DNA of 64,000 nt from Nissolia schottii (taxonomy: Eukaryota; Streptophyta; Magnoliopsida; Fabales; Fabaceae), in assembly GCA_003254905.1 (NCBI GenBank), contig QANU01047900.1, forward strand, positions 304,894 to 368,893, read 5' to 3'. Both the position numbers and the translations under genes were made by a program. The notes under the pieces are model-generated. The model made no database searches, was not told where the DNA came from, and saw only the letters and a list, made by a program, of their open reading frames with translations. Within the stretch, counting starts at the first letter, position 1; every line of letters starts with the position of its first letter. Below are positions 37,096 through 58,415 of the stretch, in pieces.

Positions 37096-37101
37096 CATGC
37101 A
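37096..37101 (+). promoter_or_regulatory. RY motif (CATGCA) upstream of the oleosin
   Basis: CATGCA 202 bases before the oleosin ATG. RY elements bind B3 factors of the ABI3/FUS3/LEC2 group in seeds. Placement is consistent, but a six-base match alone is weak. Confidence 0.5.
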
Positions 37102-37145
37102 ACCCTCCCTCCCTATTCCCTTCCCATGTGTACTCCTCCCTTTTC

Positions 37146-37153
37146 CACGTGTC
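37146..37153 (+). promoter_or_regulatory. ABRE/G-box (CACGTGTC) upstream of the oleosin
   Basis: CACGTGTC about 150 bases before the ATG and 45 bases after the RY motif. ABRE plus RY is the usual pairing in seed-maturation promoters. Confidence 0.6.
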
Positions 37154-37297
37154 TTTACCCTCTTAATTTCCCCTTAAATTCATCACCTTTAGCCCTCTCT
37201 CTCCCCTCTCCATCCTCCTTATCCCTCTGTCTCCACCCAAGCAACTCCTTGAAAATTGAAATTCCAACACAGCACCTTCATTTCATTTCATTTCAAC

Positions 37298-37864
37298 ATG
37301 GCTGAGCTCCAGCAACAACAGCATTACTACTCAACGAGGAAGGACACTCCTCCTCCCTCTCAGACTGTGGTCGTCGCCACCCTCATCCCTCTCGGCGCCT
37401 CCCTCCTCATCCTCGCCGGCCTCATCCTCACCGCAACCGTCATAGGCCTCGCCCTCGTCACCCCGCTCTTCGTCTTCTTCAGCCCCGTCCTCCTCCCCGC
37501 CTCCCTCGTCATCGCCCTCGCAGTAGCCGGCTTCCTCACCTCCGCCGCCTTCGGCATCACCTCCATCTCCTCCTTTGCTTGGATGGCCGGCTACCTCCGC
37601 CGCTCCCACCTCCAGGAACGCCTCCAGTACGCCAAGGACCGCGCCGGGGAGATCATGGGTGACGTGGCACACAGAGCGACCCAGGCCGGCGAGAGTTTGG
37701 TGAGCAAGGCCCAAAGCGATGCGCAGAGTGAGGCCGAGAGTGTGGATGTGGCCCATACTGAGCCCGATAGTGTGGATCCGGCCCAAGAATCGGGTAAGGC
37801 CCGTGAATCGGGAAAGGCCCGTAAATCAGGAAAGGCCCAAGAAGAGAAGAAAACATCCTCCTGA
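37298..37864 (+). CDS. Oleosin
   Basis: Structural protein of seed lipid bodies that sits in the phospholipid monolayer and stops droplets from fusing. 188 aa, no intron. A polar N-terminus (1-22) is followed by a ~70-residue hydrophobic hairpin (about 23-95) with the diagnostic proline knot P56-X5-S62-P63-X3-P67 (PLFVFFSPVLLP). An amphipathic C-terminal segment starts at about 100 (RRSHLQERLQYAKDR). The extreme C-terminus carries a short tandem repeat, ESGKAR/KSGKAQ (about 164-181), encoded by an 18-base DNA repeat. The start was chosen at MAELQQQQ; the upstream in-frame ATG at 37256 lies in the leader. RY and ABRE motifs upstream suggest seed expression under ABI3/ABA control. Isoform number cannot be assigned. 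Codons are much GC-richer than the flanks. Confidence 0.95.
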   Translation: MAELQQQQHYYSTRKDTPPPSQTVVVATLIPLGASLLILAGLILTATVIGLALVTPLFVFFSPVLLPASLVIALAVAGFLTSAAFGITSISSFAWMAGYLRRSHLQERLQYAKDRAGEIMGDVAHRATQAGESLVSKAQSDAQSEAESVDVAHTEPDSVDPAQESGKARESGKARKSGKAQEEKKTSS

Positions 37865-40800
37865 GAAAAACATGTGTACCTGCTTTAATTTTCTGAAGGC
37901 TGTTTTGTTTTTGTTTTTGTTTTTTTTTTTAATTTTTTATTTTTGTGGCGTAGAGTGTGTGGTTGTCTGGAATACTGGTGGTGGTGATGTGGTAGGTTGT
38001 AAAATACCCAGCTTCTGATAATAAATTTCCAAACTTTGTGGTTGATTCTGGTTCAAATTTTAAACTCAACGGATTTTCCAATATTATATCACTTGTTGAC
38101 CATTTTTTCCTTTAAAAATTAATATCACTTTATGCTTAGAAATTTGTCTTGCTTTATCGTAACAAATAGTATGTTAAAGTCACTCAAAACCTAAAAAATC
38201 AATGCAAGTAAGCATGATCTGAAAGTAGGTCGAATACAATGGTAAACAAATTAAGCGAATAAAAATGTGAGTGAAATACCTCTACGTGGACAATCACTAA
38301 ATCATGTGTACCAAGATGGAAAATACTTTTTGGACTGAAACATTTCCCGAAACGGCTCACGAATACATTAATATTAAACAACCTCCAAAACATTTACAAC
38401 CATCTCTTGATACGAAATTGGATTTCAGGCTAAATAGTAGTGCTCGTACCAAGACATACAATGGTCTTAAAATAGGACAATAGTTTATCGACAATTGATG
38501 GAAAAGGATAATATAGATATTTCAAAGGGATCAAAGGATGATGACATGTGTCCAAAGAATATTAATATCCTTCAGAACGGGATAAGTATCACTATACTTA
38601 TCACTAAGAAATGTTTTAAAATGTTTTTTTAGGTCTTATAAATGTAAAGATTTTTTATCACTTGTATGTTTTATAAATGTAATTTTTTTTATCCCGAATG
38701 AAAATAAAAAAAATATATTAATCATTAATTTATTTTTTATGAATAGTTTTAACTTAGTTTTCCCATCACAATATAGGAGGTTGAGCTAGGATCAATTTAG
38801 TTCTTAAATATCAGCCATTCAAAATAAAATAAAAGACTAAGATTATATCAAAAAAAATAATTACATAATAAAAGATAATTATATTTTAATAATATTTTAC
38901 TTTGATTTACTATCTTAACCTTCTCCTTTCTGTAATTTTCTTTTCCTACCCCTCTCCTAAAACTTGAGAACCACCACCGTACCACCCTTGCCACTTTACC
39001 TCCATCGCGCATCGCCACCCCCGCCACCCACGTCGTCCCACTCATGCCTGTCCTCAGACAACCCGCGACAGCCAGTTCACTGCCAATGAGTCCGCGACCA
39101 CCTCCCCTTCTTGCGACTTTCTGGTTCATCAACGTTTCTTGATCTAAATCCGTTTCAAGATCTACCAGATCTCTCTGTAGCAATTTTTTTTTGTTGTGTT
39201 GTGTTTATTTTTTCGTTGTGATTTTTTATTTTCTTTCTACGAAATCTGTGCGATTTCTTGCTGTGATTTTTTCTGTTGTGAGTGTGGTTCAAAATCTTAG
39301 ATTTGTTGATGTTACTGTTAGGGATTCGGGTGCAAAGATGAGAGAGAAATTAGAGGAAGAGAAAAAGGGATTGTAGGAGAAGATGATGGTGGCGGCAAGG
39401 TGGTAGAGCGGTGGCGGCAGTGGTTCACGGAGGAGGGAGCTGGTGGGGTCGCCGATGGGAAGCGGCATTGGGGTTGGAGAGAAAAAGAAGAAAGATTTTG
39501 AGAAAGAAAAAGTAAAAAAAATAGAAAGGTAATTACAATTTTTTTATGGATTAAATATGTTTTGACCTTTTGAAAAATTAAAAACTTTTGTATTTGATCT
39601 CAAAATTATTTTAATAGATTTTAGCCTCGTAAAAATATTAAAAAAACATGTTAAGTGTTGATTCACGTGATGTGCAATATGATATATTTACTTGACGTCT
39701 TTTTTTAGTTTGATTAAAATTTATTAATTTTTTCAATTGTTATTTTTAATAAATTCTTTTAAAAAAATTAAACATAAAATTTTTAATTTTATATGAATTA
39801 AAAATATATTTAATATTTTTTATTGTTAAAAATTTACTTGAACCAAAATGAGTCAAACTGAACCTGGTCAAAGTTAGTCAACTCCACACAATATAACACC
39901 TAAACACCGTAAGGAGGGCAGCAGTAGTTAATTGGTGTTTAGATAAAGCACACTATTGTAAAATACTAACCTATTAAAAAGAATCCGTCAAGGGATAAGC
40001 AAAAACTTATTTGCTCCGAACTGTGAGTGTGGAGAGTATAAAATCTGAAATGATATGCGAAAATCGCATTAAACTAAACAACAATGAAAAAAAGGAAAAA
40101 TAATACGTAAAACATTAAAATACTGCGTTACATATATCAATTACATTACTAAAGTGTTTTGGCCAAGCTGCTACCCACCAGTAAAGGATTAAACACACAG
40201 AATAAAACTTGTCACAAAAAGATCATTGTTATTACTTGTCAGAAAATTACACAATAAAATCCAGCTCAATTAGTAAGAAAGAAGAGGGAAATTGTCACAA
40301 ACCTCTTGAAAGTCACAATGCAACAAAAACCAAAAATGTGAAAACCCCAAAATTGCAACACAATACAACAAATGGAAGCCACTAATATTGAGCAACTCTA
40401 ATCATAATTCTTAGTGGCAATGGACTTCTTCCCTGCCAATTTCAATACCTACATTCAAATTCATAGATCCATTAATTAGTTGTGAAACACAATTGAACAA
40501 GAGGCAGCGTAAATCAGGTTACGAATAACATAGAATCAGATGAAAGGAAACAAGTACAAGTTGTAGCACAATACACTTGAATGAGAAGAAGAACAACAGA
40601 GAGGACATGAAAAATCATAAAGGTGTAGGTTGTAGGAGAAGAAAAAAAAAAACGGAAGTAATAGGCTAAGAACTAGTTATCTTCAGTAAGTAAGAGGCTG
40701 AGAAACTAATAGAAGACCAGGGTGATTTGAAGAGGAAAAAGTATATGGATCAATTTGGAAATTGGCAGCCATGAAAACACAGCAAGCAAGAACTCGAAGC

Positions 40801-40958
40801 AAGGTGAAAATTAGGAAGAAACACACCTGCAGTTTCTGCAGCAAGAACTAATGAATCGCCAAAAGAATCCAAAAAACAGAGAAAAGGAAGCTTCACCGAA
40901 CCACGGCCATGGAAGCTGATCAAAGAAGTTGAAGATGAACCGCAGAAGCTGTAAAAAT
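37865..40958. other. Gene-free region after the oleosin
   Basis: Oleosin 3' flank with an AATAAA-type signal near 38021. Then AT-rich DNA with a GC-richer patch (38940-39480) whose strands give CCACC- and GGTGG-rich tracts, possibly another decayed foldback core. Below 40960, on the minus strand, the DNA would be the leader of the LTR element described next. Confidence 0.45.
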
Positions 40959-40959
40959 T

Positions 40960-41200
40960 CCTACTGATACCATATTAAGGTGTGCATTATGCAGTAAACA
41001 GAATCAGAGCAAATAGAGAAAGAATGCAGAAATTGGAGTAAATGAAATTTCTTAGCTTGACACTTTAGCATTCAAGTCTTTATATACAACTATAGAAAAG
41101 TCTAGAAGTTCTAACTAACTAACAAACAGAAATAACTAACTTAACCACCATGTGTATCACATGGTTTATAATTAACTTGCTTCACAAGTAATTAAAATAA
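40960..41200 (-). mobile_element. Copia-type LTR and primer-binding site remnant
   Basis: The minus strand has TGGTATCAGTAGG (40972-40960), matching the initiator tRNA-Met primer site. It is directly preceded by an LTR-like segment with a TATATAAAGACTTG promoter-like stretch (about 41081-41094). No coding region or second LTR was identified. The upper boundary is approximate. Confidence 0.5.
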
Positions 41201-41599
41201 ACAATTTGTGCAAGATCTGGTTGTGGCAAAGAGAATAGCTATGAAACTATGAAAGGGATAGGGAAAGGGAAAGAAAGGAGGGATTACCATAGAATTTGGG
41301 AAAAGAGATCGGAACGCACGCACCGCATGGCATTGTACCACACCAAATTGGAGAAAACGAATAATTGTGACTCTGTTGGCAGTGATGCAGAGATCGGTGG
41401 CGAAGATGGCCGAGCGTAGAAGAGGTGGAGGTGGTGGTTGATCAAGCGTAAGATTTAGAAACGACTCCAATGGCAACAATGGAGAAGATCGGTGGCAAAG
41501 ATCGATGATGAAGGTCGAAGAAAGGGGAGGTAGGGAGGGAGAGAGAATTAAAGTGCTGTGTGAGTTAGGTTATGGATCAGATTTTTTTTTACTTTTCAT

Positions 41600-41778
41600 A
41601 TTTCCAGCGGTTCAACCTTCATCCAAATTGTTGAGAAATGCAAACCGTCTCAAAATCAAGCACAAAGCGTTACAAAATAGTAAGATACGTGGCTGTTTAT
41701 TAGAACTGCAACTAAAGCACTGCAAAACAAGAATAAAGCGGTGATTTACTGAGCCGCTGCTAAATAACTGTTGTAGTG
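41600..41778 (+). mobile_element. CACTA-type transposon end (remnant 1)
   Basis: Ends with TTGTAGTG (41771-41778), the complement of CACTACAA. It is preceded by short subterminal motifs such as AAAGCGGTGATT and GCCGCTGCTAAATAAC that resemble those of remnant 2. The left end was not found. Confidence 0.45.
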
Positions 41779-42389
41779 GTTGCTATGTGTACCAGCTAAG
41801 TTTAGAAAACGCTGAACTACTATAGCATTAATAAATCTATAATCCGCGCGTCAAAAGAATCTATAACAATACATTTAATAATTATAACATGTTTTAATAA
41901 TAATTAAAGAAGTATCAATATCCTACTCCTAGCCAATTTGAATGAAAAGTTCGAACGGATTGGATAGTTCAAACTAAAATTAAAATATTAACGCAATTGA
42001 TACATAGATTTGGTTTAGCTACAACTCTCTCTCTCTCTCTCAAATCTTTTATGCTGATCATACATGAATCAAATGTTAACCATACAATCATAACCATACA
42101 ATCATACATTGATAATATTTTCTTTTTTTTTCATTTCAATTTATTATTTTAAATTCTAAATATTTCAATTTATCATATTTACAATCTAATTATCTAATTT
42201 CTCTAATTTTAATGTGTGCAATTAAAAAAATTGTTAATGTAATTGTCAATTAAAAATTATTTATGCTGATCATACATGGATCAAATCTTGACCATACATG
42301 TATAAGCTATTCATACTTTTAAACTTTGGGGCTTATTGTGTCAAAGGTGGTCTCAGCTGTATCAAAAGAAGTGAAGGATTCCATATAAA

Positions 42390-42678
42390 GATTATTAGAA
42401 GACGGTTTTAAACTGCCACTAACTGTTTCCTCAATTATTAATTAATGAAATGCACAAACAGCTACTAAACCTACTAGAAATCGCTACAAAATAAAACCGC
42501 TACAAAACTGTTGTCAAATTGCTGCAAATTATAATTTAACCACAACTATTCCAGCAATGACGCCAAACCGCTGCTAAAGGGTTTAACAACTGACGTATAG
42601 GCAATGATTTTCAAACTGCTGGTAAATCTTTTTGCGGAACGCAAATAAAACCGCCACAAAACGTCCTTTTTTGTAGTG
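42390..42678 (+). mobile_element. CACTA (En/Spm) transposon right end (remnant 2)
   Basis: Terminates in TTTTTTGTAGTG (42667-42678), complementary to a CACTACAAAAAA terminus. Upstream there is a series of subterminal repeats of the AACCGCTACAAAA / AACCGCCACAAAA / AACCGCTGCTAAA kind. No transposase and no matching left end in the window. Confidence 0.65.
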
Positions 42679-42679
42679 A

Positions 42680-43700
42680 ACAAAGATACAACTTTTTTAC
42701 GGTAAGAATATTGTGTCATACAAGTAATAAATAAAGTGGTTAGAAAAAATTTTGTCCCACGAAAATAAATCAAGTATTAAGTAACCAACAAGTATAGCAA
42801 TTTGAGCGGATTAAGGTTCAATTGAAGGGTTTAAAATTAAAATGTGCAAAAGCAAATTAATCAATTGAAAACAATTAATAGTAACAAGCAATTGAGAAAA
42901 ATCAAATGGAAAATTCAATGAGGAAAGACACTAGGGCACTAGATTCCACTTATATAACTCTTATCCTGAAACTCAATTCAATTCCTAAATTATTATATTT
43001 GTAGTTAGGGTCTTTAAAGTCACAAGTCTCTCTAGAGTGCGAGTAGTTTTTCCTTCTAGGTGTGATTGCTTAATCACCTACAACAACCTACTCCTAAGTG
43101 AGATTTAATGTTCTGTGGATCCCTCATAAATTAATCGCATTGGTCGCCTTTGTTCATCGTTAATTTTCGTTCAACCCATGGTAACTATACGTGGAAGCAT
43201 CTCACATAATCCTCGCATGAGCTCATGCGAGACATCAAATTAATCAATTGGTGGTTAAGCAATTATAGGCATTAAGAACAAATGTATATTACCCAATAGA
43301 AAAGAAATAAGAATTGAATAACATTGAATCAAGATAACATTGTATCGATAAATTACATCAAGGCCCTAGTTTAAGGAGTTTAGTTCATGGTAGGAGATGA
43401 AGAAAAACAGAAGATATAGAAAGTAGAAGGAGATAAAGCCATAGAAATAATAATGAGAATTGGGGAATAAGGATTGCTTCCTTCTTGCGTCGATCGCCAA
43501 AATTGAACTCCTTGACCTGTTTTTGGTGATCTCCTAGGGTTGCCTCATCACCAATAACTTGATACAAATTTTTAGTAAGTATACTGCGGTGTACAAGTAG
43601 TATAGTAGAAAAGAGGATTGCCAGTAGATATTTTCTTTGCAGCAATTGGCTCTCAGACACAAGAGTTAAATAGTAGATTTAATGAGCAAACAAGATTTTA
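42680..43700. other. Gene-free region
   Basis: AT-rich DNA. The minus-strand frame at 43385-43660 has no recognised motif. Position directly upstream of the hAT remnant makes decayed transposase DNA possible. Confidence 0.4.
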
Positions 43701-43712
43701 AGCTCCTCTTTG

Positions 43713-44159
43713 GATCCTCGGGACAACTTCAAGTTCTTCAATATTGAAGAGATATGAAAGTTAGCAGAGAAATTCTATCCTAATGATTTTTCTAAGCATG
43801 AAAGAATTCTTTTGAAGTCTCAATTACAACATTATGGTCTTGATATTTTAAATTATTTCTAATCACTTTCTGAGTTATGTCAGATATTGAAAGAAATAGG
43901 AAAATCAAGAACTTATTATCACTTGGTTGATAGATTGCTACGCATTTTCATGACTTTTTTAGTATTCACAACAACAATAAAGAAATCTTTTTTAGCCATG
44001 AAAACTGTCAAAACAAGACTCTAAAGTAAAATGGATGATGAGTTTCTTGCAGCCAATTTAGTTATTTACATTGAGAAGGAAATAACTATTACTTTTAGTA
44101 CCAGTTCAATAATAATTGATTTTGAGTCTAGAAACAAGCGTCGAACACAGTTTTCTTGA
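43713..44159 (+). pseudogene. hAT transposase C-terminal dimerisation region, decayed
   Basis: Frame reads DPRDNFKFFNIEEI, then AEKFYPNDFSKHERI, SELCQILKEIGKSRTYY, FLVFTTTIKKSFLAMK, then DEFLAANLVIYIEKEI. This corresponds to the hAT-family C-terminal dimerisation domain (consensus-like S-TT-ERAFSAMK, DEFL--LV-YIE). Stops interrupt the frame at 'EEI*', 'LNYF*' and 'KTRL*', so it is dead. No zinc-finger or catalytic part was found upstream. A degraded G/C-rich hAT-like terminus may lie near 44560-44600 (CTAGCTTTGCCCC). Confidence 0.75.
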
Positions 44160-45372
44160 AAACAAATTGTAAGTGACAATTTTTGCAACTCATTTAAGTT
44201 TTGGTCCTAGCTAGAACTTATTGTTTTTATTGTTTTAACTAGCCTGCGTTATTGTGTATTGCTACCTATTTATAACCATATACTATCTTATAATCTTGCA
44301 GGTAAAAAATTGACTAGACGTGCTTGAACATTATAAATGCAGTTTGGTTTTAGGTTAGATGTTATAAACTATTTACTTAATTAGATTTTTAAATAGAATA
44401 ATAGAGAATATGTCATAAAAATATGTGTCTCTTTAAGTTTTAATTGTGAATTATTCATTTATATATATATATATATATACACAGTTTTATTAAAAATTTT
44501 AGACAAGAAAAATTAAAAAAAAAAATAATTATTGTACGAATAAATTTAACGACTAAATGTTGCCCCTCCCATGAGAAGAGTCTAGCTTTGCCCCATTAAA
44601 AATATCTAAAAATGTATGAGTTAATTCTAAAATTATATACAAACTAATAAAAAATAACTCGCATTGAAAATTTATCAAATAATTACGTAGAGTTGATTTT
44701 AAAAGCAACTCGAGGTTTCATATTTTAAAAAAGTTCAAAATTCAGTGCGAAAATACTTCTCAACAAAATTGAGGTATTACAACATATGTATGATTTCTTG
44801 CAAAATATATGGCAATCAGAAAGATTTAGGTGCAATCCACATATTTTTTGTTTTTTGTTTTAATTTTTCACTTTTTCGTAAACAGGAGCACAAATTATGT
44901 ATATATGAAGCCCCTAATCATGTTGTCCAAGATTATGACGATACCTTACAGAGTGAACATTTTATTTAAATGGATAACAAAAAGGAGAATTAGCGTTCTT
45001 CTTGCTTTGCATTTTTCCCTCTCTTAATGATCGTTATTAGTTATTACTCTAGTTAAATACATAATTTTCTTGTTATGACGATATTAAAACGATAAATTTT
45101 ATAACTTTTAACAAGTCTGAAAATGAATAACAATACAAAACCATTAAAAACAACGCAATAGAGTCTCTCTTTATTCAAATTACAAAAGTAAACAATATTC
45201 TTGAAAATAACAATGAACTATATTATAAAAATAAGAAAAATAACGCATGCATGAAGTCATCTAGTCTATGATGCATTATTGTTGTGACCAAACATTGACA
45301 CATTCGAAAACAAAACTAGAAAATTAAAGAAATGACAGCAGAAAGACTCGTCACGACGAAGAACACGATTTT
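44160..45372. other. Gene-free region, 3' flank of the MADS gene
   Basis: AT-rich with a TA repeat at 44460-44480. The MADS gene on the minus strand would end its 3'UTR in the upper part. No other gene seen. Confidence 0.45.
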
Positions 45373-46002
45373 TCAAGGGTTGATTTGGGAAGGCCAACAG
45401 GCATTTTGGTGATTAGTGTCGCCATAGAAAGGTGGCGCCACGTGAGGGCAAGGGTTCATTTGCATGCCATTCACATGTGCCTGGTCCCCAGTGATGGCCG
45501 CTGCTCCATTTTGTACACTACTCTCTTGGTCTTTGATCTTAAGGATCCCATTGTCGATGTCCTTGAGAGCTTCATCAATCACCACTAAGAGATCATTGAG
45601 AACAGTCAGGTTAAAATTATCAAAAACCTTACCAGTAGCCAGGCATTGAAACATGAGCTGTCTCGTCTCTTTCTTGCTGTGGTCGCTCCTTCGTTTGGTC
45701 AGCTGCTTCTGGGCCTTGTGGATGAGCTGTGTCAAGAAGCCCTCTTGAGTTGTCATCTTCTTGCGTCGCTCTTGTTGGGGTAAGCTCCTAAACCTCCGTA
45801 GTGTTTTATTGACCCCTTCAGGAGATGGCCAAGCCTCTGCCTCGCCGGTTTCAGGGTTGCAAATAATGCCGCACACTTCAACCCCGCAGAGAATGCTGAT
45901 TTCATCCATCTTCTTTGTTAGACTACTTTTTCTCTTCTTAAATGTTGCCTTCCTCTTTGACTCATTTGCTATGTATCTCAGCTCCACCTTCTTTCTAGCC
46001 AT
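45373..46002 (-). CDS. Type I MADS-box transcription factor, M-gamma (AGL80/PHERES-like)
   Basis: Nuclear DNA-binding regulator. Type I M-gamma members act mainly in the central cell and endosperm. 209 aa without intron, as usual for type I genes. The MADS domain spans about 1-58: MARKKVELRYIANESKR, KKRKSSLTKK, ELSILCG-type DEISILCGVEVCGII. It is followed by PSPEGV and a basic heptad-rich segment (about 70-120), with no K-domain. The start was set at MARKKVEL (46002). The frame extends upstream to 46059, but those 19 residues are hydrophobic leader with no family counterpart. The C-terminus is Asn/Pro/Gln-rich. The subgroup call rests on MARKKV and on LxxLIHKAQKQL-like features from memory. 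Expression timing is inference. Confidence 0.9.
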   Translation of the reverse strand: MARKKVELRYIANESKRKATFKKRKSSLTKKMDEISILCGVEVCGIICNPETGEAEAWPSPEGVNKTLRRFRSLPQQERRKKMTTQEGFLTQLIHKAQKQLTKRRSDHSKKETRQLMFQCLATGKVFDNFNLTVLNDLLVVIDEALKDIDNGILKIKDQESSVQNGAAAITGDQAHVNGMQMNPCPHVAPPFYGDTNHQNACWPSQINP

Positions 46003-46110
46003 CACAGCGATCACAAAATTAGAGAAAATAGTTAGAAAGCAGAAATAATGGATCATCAAGAATATTTGTATTTGTTTTTTTTTTTTTGGCTTTCTCTTGC
46101 TCTAATTATA

Positions 46111-46122
46111 TAGTTTATATAG
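46111..46122 (-). promoter_or_regulatory. Candidate TATA box of the MADS gene
   Basis: The minus strand reads CTATATAAACTA about 110 bases before the ATG, a good plant TATA match in the expected distance range. Confidence 0.45.
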
Positions 46123-46235
46123 GGTAATTTTTACTTTAAAATATAGTCAGATTAAATGCTATTTTTAGTACCATGTACATACTCATTGACTCGGCTTTGT
46201 TGAACATAATCAATGTTCTTTGACTAATTAAAGAA

Positions 46236-46332
46236 AATTTACAATATAATTTAGTTGAATAGCCTGCCATATGTGGAGACAAAGATCTGAGGCTTTTAAT
46301 TTACAATATAATTTAGTTGAATAGACTGCCAC
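46236..46332 (+). repeat. 34-bp direct repeat in the MADS promoter region
   Basis: Copies at 46236-46269 and 46299-46332 (AATTTACAATATAATTTAG start, CTGCCA end) differ at one base. Period is 63 bases. Confidence 0.85.
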
Positions 46333-46629
46333 TGCCATCATAAAAATTGATACACTATACATAAAAATAAATATTATTAAAAAAATAAATATTGTCACCG
46401 AATATTTATCAGTGTGTTTAATATTGTCTATTTATGTGTTTTGATAATATTTGTTTTTTTTGTTTTATATATGCACGAACACACATGTATTTAATATTGT
46501 TCATTTATGTGTTTAATAATATTTATTTCTCTAAGGTGCACACACAATGTTAATTTTTGTACTGGACAAATTGCGAGACTTTTACAAAGGGAGCCTAAGC
46601 CCTGAAAATATCTGAATATGTATATTTAA

Positions 46630-47364
46630 TTTGGAGATAATAGCATCTATATCCGTTAAACTTTTACTCAATTATAAATAAGCATCTTAAACTTTTAAAT
46701 CTTTCAATTTAACCATTAAATTTTTAATTAATTGCAATTAGCCACCATTAACGATGAAATCTCTCAATACATTCTTAAACTTTAATTCACTTACAAAGAA
46801 TTACCAAAAGTTTTAAATTTTTAATTAATTTCTTATGCTATAATAATTTTCAAATATAATACTATTACTAAATGATTTAACAAAACTTAGGGTGTAAAGT
46901 GTTAAAATCGCTACCATTTTTTTAAAAAAAAATTTCTTTATTTTTCCATCTAATGTTTTTAAAAATATTAATATATTTCTAAATAAAATTAAAATAAATC
47001 ATGTGAAAAAAAACTAATTTAATTTACTTTGATATTGCTAGTTAAATATGTGATTATTTTAAATCTATTTTTAAATATGTTTTAATTTTTTGACATATTA
47101 ATACATTTTTAAATAATATTTAATGAGATAACAAAAGAAAAATTAAAAAAGAATTAGTTAAAATTTTGACAAGTAACACTTTATAAATCTTGACATGTCA
47201 TTCTCTAAGATTTTAATTGTAGACTAAATATAATTTGACATAAGGTTTCACTATAAAAATTATTATAATTTAAAGATTTAATTGAAAGATTTAGAAGTTT
47301 GAGGTACCTATTTATAACTGAGTGAAAGTTTAAGAGACGCAAATATTATTTTTCCTCTAATTTG
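46630..47364. mobile_element. Foldback element, family 4
   Basis: The left arm (TTAAACTTTTACTCAATTATAAATA, here only TTAAACTTTTACTCA quoted as key, then AAATCTTTCAATTTAA) is complementary to the right arm (TTAATTGAAAGATTT, TATTTATAACTGAGTGAAAG). Arms are roughly 120-200 bases with an AT-rich centre. No coding capacity. Confidence 0.65.
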
Positions 47365-48240
47365 ATAGGTGAATAGATTTCTGTGTGCTATAGCTGGTTT
47401 TATGGTGTGAACCGAGATTATTGAATCAATGAATGGTGCCATAAAAGTTTAGTTCAAATTCTTTATTTTAATAACAATATTATTTAATAATTTAGTATTG
47501 ACATTGTTTGAAAATTTTGAAATGTTTTTAACTAAAAATAATGTATAAAAATTCAATATAACTTATATATTTTAAGAAATGTTAAAATAAAAAATATTTT
47601 GATATTTTTAAAATTGAAAAGAGAAAATTTGAAACTTTCAAATAATACTGTACGATAAAAATAAATTTTTAATAAATTAAAAAAAAAAAAAACTCTGTAT
47701 CCAAATTTGGCTGAACAATTGCTTAGTGAGCCACATTTCAACAACCATATTGCCACAAGCTTGTGTTTAAGGGATTATTAACGTCTTAATAATATTATAT
47801 TATATTATATACAATTTATAAATTGATTGGGCAAATACATGAAAAAGCACGTCTATAATGTTCCAATTCTTCCAATAAAGCATTTAGTTCAATACAATAT
47901 CCACTTACTGTAAGAGAGCTCTCTGCTATATAGATTCATCCAACACATTGTGAAGATCCCAAGCGATCGTTGATTCTACATCAAGGAGAAACCTATAAGT
48001 CTATTCAATTATGTATTGAATTGATTGTTTTGTCCTGCCAAACATTTGCTAAAACCTCAACTGCATCAATACTCCTTGCAACATAAAGTGAAATTTAATT
48101 CACTCCCACACTCTGTATAGAGGGTGGAAAGGATTTAAAGGCACAATACTGCCTTCGACGAAGCTGAATTTGTTTTAGGAGATTATAAGGCCCAAGAGTG
48201 ATAATTTGGACATGTGAGTGGACTAGGAACGAACAAGAAC
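47365..48240. other. Gene-free region
   Basis: AT-rich to 47850. Then a more balanced stretch (47860-48240) that, on the minus strand, follows the primer-site remnant below and may be decayed internal retrotransposon DNA. Confidence 0.4.
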
Positions 48241-48450
48241 CATCTGATACCATAATAGAAAAGAAATAACGGTTTGCTTCATTATTTGATATCGAACTGT
48301 TTGCACAGTACTCATTACAACAAACAGAATGTAATATATGGGAGAAGGGTGTGATTCCGTAGTAGAACGGAATGGAGAGCCGATCGAAAAACTTAATCTT
48401 CTGGGGTACAAATCCGATTACATATTTATCTAGATGTGTAGCATTACTCA
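48240..48450 (-). mobile_element. Possible copia LTR/primer-site remnant
   Basis: The minus strand has TGGTATCAGATGG (48252-48240), again the initiator tRNA-Met primer-site pattern, preceded by LTR-like DNA ending TTTTCTATTA. No other structural hallmark. Lies just downstream of the TAR2-type gene. Confidence 0.4.
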
Positions 48451-48617
48451 TTTAACGAGAGTATACTGTGTACAAACATGTATGGGCGCATCCATCTGTT
48501 ATCAGCAAAATTGCGTCACTGCCTCCCGCAAACACGAAAAAATAATATATCCAAACTAACACCTTTTTCATCTTATTTCATATATCACATCGGCAAGAAA
48601 ATAATAATTTCCTATTC

Positions 48618-58415
<9,798 letters not shown>

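Noticed and set aside
37331-37856. Minus-strand frames over the oleosin
   Set aside because: Shadows of the GC-rich oleosin frame.
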